Below are positions 1-7,141 of a DNA stretch of 41,550 nt, piece by piece. Position numbers and translations under genes: made by a program. Numbering within the stretch: position 1 is the stretch's first letter; every line of letters starts with the position of its first letter. The notes beneath the pieces were generated by a model. It was not told the origin of the DNA. It searched no databases and saw only the letters and a program-made list of their open reading frames with translations. Source of the stretch: Streptomyces prunicolor NBRC 13075 (GTDB taxonomy: Bacteria > Actinomycetota > Actinomycetes > Streptomycetales > Streptomycetaceae); NCBI RefSeq assembly GCF_000367365.1, contig NZ_BARF01000142.1, positions 1 through 41,550 of the forward strand. Reading direction: 5' to 3'.

Positions 1-239
1 GTCTGCTCCGCAGACACGACGCGCCGTCGCTACGCGACGGAAAAGCCTCGCTCCGCGTGGCTATCGCCACTCCGTGGCGAAGGTGATCCACTCCGTGGAT
101 CAGCAACCGGGTCGGAGGCATGGAGCGCTGATCGCTCCGCGATCCACTCTCCATGCCTCCTCAGCTCTGTTCGAAATCGACAACTCGCCTGTTGGCTAAG
201 GTGGGTGACGGGTAGTAGTCCGCTCCGCGGACAACTACC
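1..239. repeat. Telomere-like palindrome cluster
   Basis: At least seven hairpins are packed here. Arms and loops are 1-6/10-15 (loop TCC), 24-30/34-40 (TAC), 45-51/55-61 (TCC, one mismatch), 64-70/74-80 (TCC), 84-91/95-102 (TCC), 130-135/139-144 (TCC) inside a 12-bp outer stem 114-125/149-160, and 218-223/227-232 (TCC) with outer arms 211-216/234-239. Read on the complementary strand, the loops are GGA or GTA, the GNA triloop type known from the 3' overhangs of Streptomyces telomeres. The first palindrome begins at base 1. The canonical first palindrome CCCGCGGAGCGGG is not seen, so the extreme end may be missing or the telomere may be non-classical. Confidence 0.75.
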
Positions 240-567
240 GGCTGGCTAACAGCGGACCTGCCGTCTTACTGCACGGCTCCATGAAACAGGTCCGGGCGGG
301 GGCTAAGCAGTGTGGCCACCCTCCACGGGCCGACCTGGTGGACGCTTCCCCATGAGTTTGATGGAAGCAAAAAACTATGGATTATCTGAGATGCTGGTCT
401 CCCCTTCTTCAGGGGATGCGGTCCGGTGTCGAGCCAGTCCTCTGCAGCAACCGCGTCTGATAATCCGCGAGTTGGCCAGCCTCCCGCCCCCTACTTGTGG
501 CTAAGCAGAGCCGCAGACCGACAAGTAGGGGGTCCTGAACGACGTAACAGCTACGAGTTCGGCGTAC
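240..567. other. Gene-free subtelomeric stretch
   Basis: I see no convincing gene. The stretch has an A-rich patch near 364-385, two copies of GGCTAAGCAG (301-310 and 499-508), a distant inverted pair GGATTATC/GATAATCC (about 379-386 and 459-466), and the stem-loop at 487-532. A 64-codon open frame at 310-504 has no ribosome binding site or family likeness. Confidence 0.5.
487..532. repeat. 12-bp perfect stem-loop with inner hairpin
   Basis: CCCCCTACTTGT at 487-498 is exactly reversed by ACAAGTAGGGGG at 521-532. The 22-nt loop contains a second small stem, GGCT (499-502) with AGCC (509-512). It lies just downstream of the stop of the leftward regulator gene, so it could terminate that transcript. 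It could equally be part of the folded terminal DNA. Confidence 0.6.
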
Positions 568-2895
568 CTATGCGTCACTCACCTCATCCATGACTTGATC
601 CCCAGGGCCCTTCACTGCGTCGATGCCGCAACCGAGCATGCTGCGTGCGGAGTCCAGCGAGATGAACGGGCTGGTGTGTGCGCCGAGTACCCGGAAGGTG
701 TCGGCTTGTTCTACCTTGAGTTGGCGATAGCTCAGGTCAAGCGTCGCCCGTACGGCCAGATCTCCGGCCCGGAGCTCGTCCAGCCGGTTTCGTTCGTCGG
801 TAAGTTTGGCGGCCAGGACCGCCACGGTCCAGGTGCGCCTGGCGGCAAGACGGGACGCCGCGATGCGGATCGCCAGGGGCAGGAAGCCGCAGGCATCGAC
901 CACGTAGAGGGCCATCGCCCGCTCCCTCTCCACCCGTTCCTCTCCCACAATGCGCGTGAAGAGCTGGATGGCTTCCTCTGGTGACATCACATCCAGGTCC
1001 ACCATGTGCGCCCCTGCCAGGTCCACCAGTTGTACCCGGCTCGTCACCAGAGCCGCGCAGCCCTCCGTTCCGGGCAGCAGTGGACGAACCTGCGCCGCGT
1101 CCCTCGCGTTGTCCAGGAGCACCAACACGCGGCGGCCGTCGAGCATCGACCGGTACAGCGCCGCTCGCTCTTCCAGTGTGTCCGGGATCGCCGAGCCCGC
1201 TGTGCCCAAGGCACGCAGGAACGCGCCCAGTACTGTCTCCGGCTCCGCCGCCCGGTCCCTTGTTCCCTGGAGGTCGACGTACAGCTGGCCGTCGGGAAAG
1301 TGGGCGCGGGCCGCGTGCGCCACATGCACCGCGAGTGTCGTCTTGCCCACGCCGCCGATGCCGGCGAGCAGGGAGACCGCCATCATTCGGCCCTCGGCCG
1401 AGGCCAGGACGTCTTCGAGCCCCGCCACGAAGGACGCGCGCCCGGTGAAGTCGGGTACGGTTGCCGGGAGTTGGGCGGGGCGTATGACCGGCCTGTGGGG
1501 CTCAAGCCTTCTTGGAGGGGGCTCCGTCAGGCCCGGGTCCGCCTGCAGAATCTGCTGCTGTAGTTCCTGCATCCGCGGACGCGGGTCCACTCCCAGCTCG
1601 TCCGCCAGCAGGCGCCGCGTGTCCGCGTACACCGCCAGTGCCTCCGCCTGGCGCCCGCTGCGGTACAGCGCCAGCATCAACAGTTCGCGCAGGCGCTCGC
1701 GCAGGGGGTGCGCCGCTGTCAGGGCGGTGAGCTCGGAGACCACCTCCGCGTGGCAGCCCTGTTCCAGGTCTATGTCCATGCGGGACTCGAGGAGTTGCAA
1801 CCGCCATTCCTCGAGTCGGACACGCTGCGCCTCCGCGTAGGGGCCCGGCAGTCCCGCCAGCACTTCGCCGTCCCACAACGCCAGCGCGCGGCCCAGCGTC
1901 TCCCGGGCGTGGCTCAGGTCTCCCGCCGCCCTCGCCTTGCCTGCCTCGGTCACCAGTTCCTGCGCCACCGCCAGGTCCAGCGCGTCCTCGCCCAGCGAGC
2001 GGATTGCGTACCCGCCCGACTCGCTGACCAGGACGCCTGGGTCCAGGGCCTTCCGCAGACGCGAGGCGTAGGTCCGTACCGCCGCGAGTGCCTGTGCTGG
2101 CGGCTCGTCGCCCCACAGTGCGTCGATCAGTTCGCCCGCAGTTGCCGTACGGCCCTCCCGCAGCAGTAGCGCGGCTAGCAGGGCCCGTTGCTGGGGGGAG
2201 CCCGTGGGCAGTGGCTCCTCCCCGCGCCAGGCGCGCACTGGTCCGAGCAGGCTGAAGCGCAATCTCGGTGCCCGAGCCCGGGCTGGAGGTGCAGCGGGTG
2301 CTGTCCGCTGCGCGGGTGGGATCGCCTTGCGGGGGGCGTGTCCTAGGGCGCGTCTCCATGCGTCGCCCCACAAGCGGTGCTCTGTTTCAGTGACCCCGCA
2401 AGCGACCAGGAACCCAATCAGTTGATGCTCGTCGCGCGGCACCGTCTGCCCCTGCACGATGCGATGAGCGGTGCTGTGTGGCAGCCTTCCCCACTCCCCC
2501 GCCCGTTGCTCCATGTCGCGCACCGTGGGCCGGCCGGCCCACGCGTAGAGCTCCTGTAGGCCGGCCTTGAACTTGCCGATGGTGTCGAGGTACATCGGAC
2601 TCGGCGCCGGGCGAGCGTCGCCAGACCCGTAGTGGCCGCCTCTGCGGGCCTTCCTCCACAGTTCCATCGCCACATCGACCGGAGCGCAGCAGGCCTGCGC
2701 GTAGGCCTGGACGGCGCGCGCGCTGGGCACGCCGTGTCCTGACGCCGCACGCTGGAGCGTCGTGGCGTGGCATCCTGCCCGGTCCGCCAGCTGGGCGTAG
2801 GACCATCCTCCGGCCGCGCGCTGAGCGCGCAGCCAGCAGGCCAACTTCTCCAGCGCCCCGTTGGAGGTGGCTACCGGTTTCTCCCTGCGCCCCAC
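568..2895 (-). CDS. SARP/AfsR-type regulator, C-terminally truncated
   Basis: This is a transcriptional activator of the SARP/AfsR class, about 775 residues. It has two helix-turn-helix-like units near residues 16-70 and 120-185, then an OmpR-type DNA-binding domain and a bacterial transcriptional activation (BTAD) domain from about 210 to 470. An NB-ARC STAND ATPase follows, with P-loop GIGGVGKTT near 513-521 and the Walker B-like LVLLDNA. The TPR repeats that follow NB-ARC in AfsR relatives are missing; the frame ends in unrelated-looking residues about 570 bases from the replicon end. The open frame extends back to 3135, but that part overlaps the upstream small gene. I therefore prefer GTG at 2895, 12 bases past that gene's stop. 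Target genes are unknown. Confidence 0.75.
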   Translation of the reverse strand: MGRREKPVATSNGALEKLACWLRAQRAAGGWSYAQLADRAGCHATTLQRAASGHGVPSARAVQAYAQACCAPVDVAMELWRKARRGGHYGSGDARPAPSPMYLDTIGKFKAGLQELYAWAGRPTVRDMEQRAGEWGRLPHSTAHRIVQGQTVPRDEHQLIGFLVACGVTETEHRLWGDAWRRALGHAPRKAIPPAQRTAPAAPPARARAPRLRFSLLGPVRAWRGEEPLPTGSPQQRALLAALLLREGRTATAGELIDALWGDEPPAQALAAVRTYASRLRKALDPGVLVSESGGYAIRSLGEDALDLAVAQELVTEAGKARAAGDLSHARETLGRALALWDGEVLAGLPGPYAEAQRVRLEEWRLQLLESRMDIDLEQGCHAEVVSELTALTAAHPLRERLRELLMLALYRSGRQAEALAVYADTRRLLADELGVDPRPRMQELQQQILQADPGLTEPPPRRLEPHRPVIRPAQLPATVPDFTGRASFVAGLEDVLASAEGRMMAVSLLAGIGGVGKTTLAVHVAHAARAHFPDGQLYVDLQGTRDRAAEPETVLGAFLRALGTAGSAIPDTLEERAALYRSMLDGRRVLVLLDNARDAAQVRPLLPGTEGCAALVTSRVQLVDLAGAHMVDLDVMSPEEAIQLFTRIVGEERVERERAMALYVVDACGFLPLAIRIAASRLAARRTWTVAVLAAKLTDERNRLDELRAGDLAVRATLDLSYRQLKVEQADTFRVLGAHTSPFISLDSARSMLGCGIDAVKGPGDQVMDEVSDA

Positions 2896-2906
2896 GGCCG
2901 GTGCGC

Positions 2907-3161
2907 CTACGGTGTCGGGATCGCGTTCGCCATCCGCACGATCAGTGGCCACAGCCGTTGCCCTGTGCCCCGCAGTGCCAGCAGTGTGCCCGCTGCGGTC
3001 AGACTGGCGCCGCTCAGCACCGCCAAGGTCGTTGATGTGTCCAGGCCGCTGCCTGCCATCACGCAGGCCAGTACGACGATCACCACGGCATCGGGTGTCG
3101 AGAGCCTGTGGTGGGGTGCGCCGTTTACAACGCACCCCACCACGCGAGATGTGTGGGGCAT
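2907..3161 (-). CDS. Small predicted membrane protein
   Basis: This 84-residue protein has two probable membrane segments, one around VVIVVLACVMAG and one around the ALA-rich stretch with TLLALRGTG. ATG at 3161 is preceded by an excellent AGGAGG site six bases upstream, which makes this a real gene rather than a shadow of the overlapping regulator frame. It ends 12 bases before the preferred GTG start of the SARP regulator on the same strand, so the two are probably co-transcribed. I do not recognise a family. A role linked to the regulator is inference from position only. Confidence 0.65.
   Translation of the reverse strand: MPHTSRVVGCVVNGAPHHRLSTPDAVVIVVLACVMAGSGLDTSTTLAVLSGASLTAAGTLLALRGTGQRLWPLIVRMANAIPTP
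3110..3141. repeat. 11-bp perfect inverted repeat inside a coding region
   Basis: GGTGGGGTGCG at 3110-3120 pairs with CGCACCCCACC at 3131-3141 across a ten-base loop. It falls in the first quarter of the small membrane protein gene and so would form a strong mRNA hairpin shortly after its start codon. Confidence 0.6.
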
Positions 3162-3854
3162 GTCCTGCCTCCTGAGTTCAACGCCCGCGCTGAGGGCGCG
3201 TCGGCGTGTTGCGGGCTCCAGGTGTGTCGCTCAACTGGTGTTTGCCGACACCGAGATGAGCACCTGCATCGTGGCATTGCCCCCTCGCGCTAGGCGAGCC
3301 CTCCACGGTCGTTGATGCGCTGGTGTCCACCGTGCGGAGCGTCGGCATCAATCGCCGTTGAGGGAAGTCGTGGCTGTGAGCTGGGGTAGGCATCGTGGAG
3401 CGCCCATGGGGCCAGGCCCATCCGGGGGATAAATGCGGCGCTATCCCAAGTTGGACCGTGCCGGCGATCGTCGTCCTGGGCGTCGGCTCCGCGCCATTAC
3501 TGAGATCATCGGAGCCCTGGCCTGGTGATACGTGCTTGGCGAAGGTGCCTGTCGGCAGAGAGGCAGCATGGGGCCCTCAGGTTCATCGAACATTTTGGGC
3601 TTCGCGAGAAGCTCTCTTCGTCGGAATCGTCCGGCTACTCCTGAGAGTTGCGGGCTCCACCCATGCGATCAGGAACCAGCGGGTAGACGTTGCCGCGTCA
3701 ACCGCACAGGATCGGCGCTCTGACCTGGAGCGCCGATCCTGCATGTCGCCCGTGCCCGCCGCTGCGTTGTGAACACGGAGCCTTGTACGCCTGTCGGTGA
3801 CGTGGGCCGGGGAAGATCCTCGCGTGGGGGTGTCTGGCTTGAGGCCGGATGCTC
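3162..3854. other. Intergenic region, no gene supported
   Basis: These 690 bases lie between the promoter side of the small membrane gene and the 3' end of the first helicase gene. Open frames here (for example 3395-3772 on the plus strand) lack a ribosome binding site and any family likeness. The stretch should hold the promoter for the membrane protein-SARP pair and contains the terminator hairpin at 3708-3740. Confidence 0.5.
3708..3740 (-). terminator. 13-bp perfect hairpin after helicase gene
   Basis: AGGATCGGCGCTC (3708-3720) and GAGCGCCGATCCT (3728-3740) form a perfect 13-bp stem with a seven-base loop. It lies about 115 bases beyond the stop of the leftward helicase gene. No T-run follows, which is usual for Streptomyces terminators. 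Confidence 0.6.
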
Positions 3855-6299
3855 TTACTCGGATTCCCGGGTGGTCCAGTCCGCTTGGAGGATCTCTGCC
3901 ATCAAGTGGTCTTGTTCTTCGGTGAGTTGACCGGCGTTCCGTTTGGAACGTGCCTTGCAGAGCCACGGTCCGATCATGATGCGTTCTCCGTCGGCCTCGA
4001 TCCATTCCCGGGCATCGGGCGGGCGGTTCCAGTGTTCGACGAAGAGCCGCAGGATCTGCGCGGTCTGCTCGAAGGAACGGCGGGTCCGCTTCGCTGCGAG
4101 AGGGCTCATCTGCCTCGCAGGGGGCAGAGGGGTGGCGGTCGGGGTCAGCCGCAGGCGTCCGAGGAGGTCGCGTTGTCCGGGGGCGAGCCGGTCCCAGGTG
4201 GAGAACTGGCGCTGCAGCCAGCTTCCCACCTTCACCTCGTCGATCACCGTGTCGCGGCGCAGCGTGGCGGGGCTGTGGCCGGCTTCGATGTGGCGTCGCA
4301 GGAGGTGGTATTTGCGGTGCCAGTCGGGGCCGTGCGGGAGGGCCCAGTGCGGGTCGAGGGCGGTGAGCTGGGCGTGGCGGTCGGGGTGGAGGCGGTGGTT
4401 GCGGGCGAGGGCTCGCTGGCTGACGAGGAACTGTCCGCCGGGCTCGTGGAGGGGGATGGCGAGATGGCCGTGCTCGGTGTGGAAGGCGGTGACGGTGGTG
4501 AGGTGGCCCTGCCAGATGGCTTCGTGGTCGTCCCAGATCATGCCGAGCGCGTCGAGTTCGGCGATCCAGTCCTCGGTGAGGATGCCTTGTCTGCGGGCGG
4601 TGCGCTGGCCGGCGATGAAGCTGCCGAGCCGGTAGCCGTAGGCGTCCTCGTAGTCGGTGGGGACGCGCAGGTGGTGGTGTTCGGCGTGGAAGCGGGTCGC
4701 GGCCGCGAGGCCTGCCCGGCGCGGGGCGGAGAGGGCTGCGTGGTCGGCGGGCCAGGCGATCAGGTCCATGGCCCGGGCGATGCTGTCGGGGGCGAGGGTG
4801 AAGTCGAAGCGGAAGCGGCGGGCGAGGAGCGTGCGGGTGCCCTGTTCCAGGCGGTGTTCGGCGGTGGTGCGGGGCGCGCGGGCGGCGATGGTCTGGTCGT
4901 GGTGGCGCAGGGCTGCCGTGACGAGCCAGAGGGCTTCGTAGGGGGTGCCGAGGAGGTCGGTGGGATCGGCGCCGTGGGGGATGTAGGCGGGGATGACGAG
5001 GCTGGCGGTCTTCGTGGCCCGGGTGGGAGGTTTGCGCAGGGCACGGCCCAGGGCCTGGACGATGCGGCGGACGCTGGCGGTGCGGTCGGCGAAGACGACG
5101 GCGTCGACGGCCGGCAGGTCGATGCCCTCCCCCAACACTTGGGCGTTGGTCAGCACGGCGCGGTCGGCGGCGGCGAAGTCGGTCAGGATGTCGTGGCGCT
5201 GGCCGGGGCTGTGGGTGCCGTTGATCGACTGGACCACCAGGTCGCCCGCCCAGGCGGGGCGTTGGTCCTCGGCGAGGGTGCGCAGGGTGTGGGGGAACTG
5301 GCGGGCGAAGTCGGTGGCGTCGGCGACCTGCTGGAAGTACACGATCACGTGGTGGAGGTCGTGTTCGGCCATCGCCTTGAGGACCGCCAGGTGCAGTGCG
5401 GTGGTGCGGCGGGCGGCCGGGCCGAAGCCGGCATGCGTGTCGGGGGTGGTGAGCACGGTGCACAGGTGGGTGTCGGTGATCGTGGGGACGACCAGTTGGT
5501 AGTCGGCGAGCACTCCGTCCTCGATGGCGTCCGCGTGGCTGTAGGTGTGCAGGCGCGGGCCGAAGGTTTTGGGGTCTGCCATGGAGGCGACGAGGGCCGG
5601 GGCATCCCAGGCGGGTGCGGTCGCGGCGGTGCGCTTGGGCTGGGGACGGGTGGTGGGTGCTTCGGTCAGGCGGGGCGGGTCCCATTCGTAGGGGGTGGCG
5701 GTCAGGTAGAGGCGGCGGTCGGCTCGGATGCGGGTGGGGTCGTGCAGGACGGTCCAGTCCTTGTCCCAGCTTCCCGCGGTGCGGTGCGCCTCATCGACGA
5801 TCAGGAGGTCGAAGGTGGGTGCGGGAGCGCGAGTGTGCTGGGTCTGTTCGATTCTCGGGAGGGAGTCGAGGGTGACGAAGACGGTGGCGTGCTCGTGCCG
5901 GGCCAGCCAAGTCGCCAGGAACTCCGGGTTGTTGGTGCTGTGGACAGCGGCCCCGGCCAGGACCGGATGCCTGGCCGCGGCCAGGGACGAGATGGCCATC
6001 ATCGCTTCCCGGCGTCCGTCGTTGCGGGCCGTCTGGGCCCACTGGGAGATGAGGTCCAGGCTCGGCACGGCGATGAGCAGGTGCCGGGCGTCAAGAGCCT
6101 CGGCGGTCCGCAGCGCGGTGAGTGTTTTGCCGGTGCCGCAGGCCGAGACCACGTGTCCGCGGGTCCGCGCGCGTGCGAGGTGACGTGCCGCGCTGTCGAC
6201 CGCCCGTTGTTGGTCCGGGCGCAGTGAGAGCCGGGCAGGGCGGGCCTGGGAGGCGGTGACAGCCGAGATTTCAGCGAAGGGCTCGTCGGGGGACGACAT
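3855..6299 (-). CDS. DEAD/DEAH helicase with helicase-associated repeats
   Basis: This superfamily 2 helicase of 814 residues acts on nucleic acid using ATP. Walker A reads SACGTGKT (residues 52-59), the DEAH box is at 169-172 and motif III LTATP at 199-203. The second RecA-like domain carries GEGIDLPAVD and the arginine-rich QALGRALR motif near 395-430. From about residue 530 come helicase-associated repeats with the typical FHxEHxHLxVP and LDxLxMIW patterns. Helicases of this build, including TtrA, are known from Streptomyces chromosome and linear-plasmid ends and have been linked to conjugal or terminal functions. ATG at 6299 has GAGGACC eight bases upstream. It shares its layout with the gene at 7142-9544, so the two are likely divergent paralogues. 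Confidence 0.85.
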   Translation of the reverse strand: MSSPDEPFAEISAVTASQARPARLSLRPDQQRAVDSAARHLARARTRGHVVSACGTGKTLTALRTAEALDARHLLIAVPSLDLISQWAQTARNDGRREAMMAISSLAAARHPVLAGAAVHSTNNPEFLATWLARHEHATVFVTLDSLPRIEQTQHTRAPAPTFDLLIVDEAHRTAGSWDKDWTVLHDPTRIRADRRLYLTATPYEWDPPRLTEAPTTRPQPKRTAATAPAWDAPALVASMADPKTFGPRLHTYSHADAIEDGVLADYQLVVPTITDTHLCTVLTTPDTHAGFGPAARRTTALHLAVLKAMAEHDLHHVIVYFQQVADATDFARQFPHTLRTLAEDQRPAWAGDLVVQSINGTHSPGQRHDILTDFAAADRAVLTNAQVLGEGIDLPAVDAVVFADRTASVRRIVQALGRALRKPPTRATKTASLVIPAYIPHGADPTDLLGTPYEALWLVTAALRHHDQTIAARAPRTTAEHRLEQGTRTLLARRFRFDFTLAPDSIARAMDLIAWPADHAALSAPRRAGLAAATRFHAEHHHLRVPTDYEDAYGYRLGSFIAGQRTARRQGILTEDWIAELDALGMIWDDHEAIWQGHLTTVTAFHTEHGHLAIPLHEPGGQFLVSQRALARNHRLHPDRHAQLTALDPHWALPHGPDWHRKYHLLRRHIEAGHSPATLRRDTVIDEVKVGSWLQRQFSTWDRLAPGQRDLLGRLRLTPTATPLPPARQMSPLAAKRTRRSFEQTAQILRLFVEHWNRPPDAREWIEADGERIMIGPWLCKARSKRNAGQLTEEQDHLMAEILQADWTTRESE

Positions 6300-6420
6300 G
6301 GGGCAGGGTCCTCAGTGCGCGAGGGAACGGCGGTCGGCGAGATCCATCGTGCCGTGTGTCCTTCGCTGAATGGTGTTGCGGGAGGGCGGGGCGGTCGGCG
6401 TGGGTCGTGTCCGTGCAACG

Positions 6421-6936
6421 CTAGGCGAACAGAGCTTGTACCAGGACTGCTTGGAGCATTCCTTCTTCCAGGCCGGCCGTGATTTCGGCTGCGGAGGGGT
6501 CCCCGGTGAGGCCGGTGCACAGGACCGCGCAGGACTCCTTCTGAACCATCTTCCACATCGCGTCGGACAGGACAGTGGGTGGGACACGGATGGTCGGCGT
6601 CTCGTCAAGGGTGGGGCCCTCGTGGTAGAGGCCCCTGAAAGTACGGTCCTCAGGGGCGAAGACTGCCTTCCATTTCTGGTGGGCCTCGGGGATGACGTCT
6701 CCCTGCCAGGGCGGCCAGGTGAAGCGGCTTCGATCGACGTCGGTCTCGTCCGGGCGGGGGGAGGCCGGGTCGGTGACGGTGCTCAACACGATCACGATCA
6801 CGTCGGTGCCCAGAGTGAATTCGTTGATGAGTTCGGTCAGGCGGTTGACCTGTACCTGTGAGGTGGGGAGCGTGACATGGGTGAGGCCGATGTTGAAGGC
6901 GGGCAGCCGGCCGGGTGAGCGGGGCGGTGTCGTCAT
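6421..6936 (-). CDS. Hypothetical protein between two helicases
   Basis: This 171-residue soluble protein has no signal peptide or membrane segment. Its N-terminal half alternates hydrophobic and polar residues (TDVIVIVLSTV) like a beta strand, and the C terminus is helical and hydrophobic. I do not recognise a family. It sits between two leftward helicase genes on the same strand, 121 bases before the first and about 205 bases after the second, so it may belong to their module. ATG at 6936 has AGGAG 12 bases upstream, slightly far. The amino-acid composition looks like a true protein rather than a shadow frame. Confidence 0.6.
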   Translation of the reverse strand: MTTPPRSPGRLPAFNIGLTHVTLPTSQVQVNRLTELINEFTLGTDVIVIVLSTVTDPASPRPDETDVDRSRFTWPPWQGDVIPEAHQKWKAVFAPEDRTFRGLYHEGPTLDETPTIRVPPTVLSDAMWKMVQKESCAVLCTGLTGDPSAAEITAGLEEGMLQAVLVQALFA

Positions 6937-7141
6937 GATGCCGGAGTACTCCTGGTTGAGGTCGTTCCGTTTTTTCGCGCTGGTTGACTGCGGTGCGTGT
7001 GGTGATGCTGGCTGGAGACTCGGTTTCCGGGTCTGTCGGACGGGTGCAGCAGGCGTTCCGGCGGGTCCTGTACAGCCGTGTGTGCAGGAGGGCGGAGCAG
7101 AGGGACGCCCGTACTCCTATGGTCTGCTGGTGTGCGGCGGT

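Noticed and set aside
310..504. 64-residue open frame near the left end
   Set aside because: There is no ribosome site and no family likeness, and it lies in a structured, repeat-rich zone.
3395..3772. 125-residue plus-strand frame
   Set aside because: The start is weak, the composition irregular, and it runs through the terminator hairpin.
3583..5685. 700-residue minus-strand frame rich in Pro, Arg and His
   Set aside because: It is an out-of-frame shadow of the first helicase gene with the composition typical of GC-rich shadow frames.
3849..6227. 792-residue plus-strand frame
   Set aside because: It is the antisense shadow of the helicase gene, dominated by Gly/Val/Ala with no domain.
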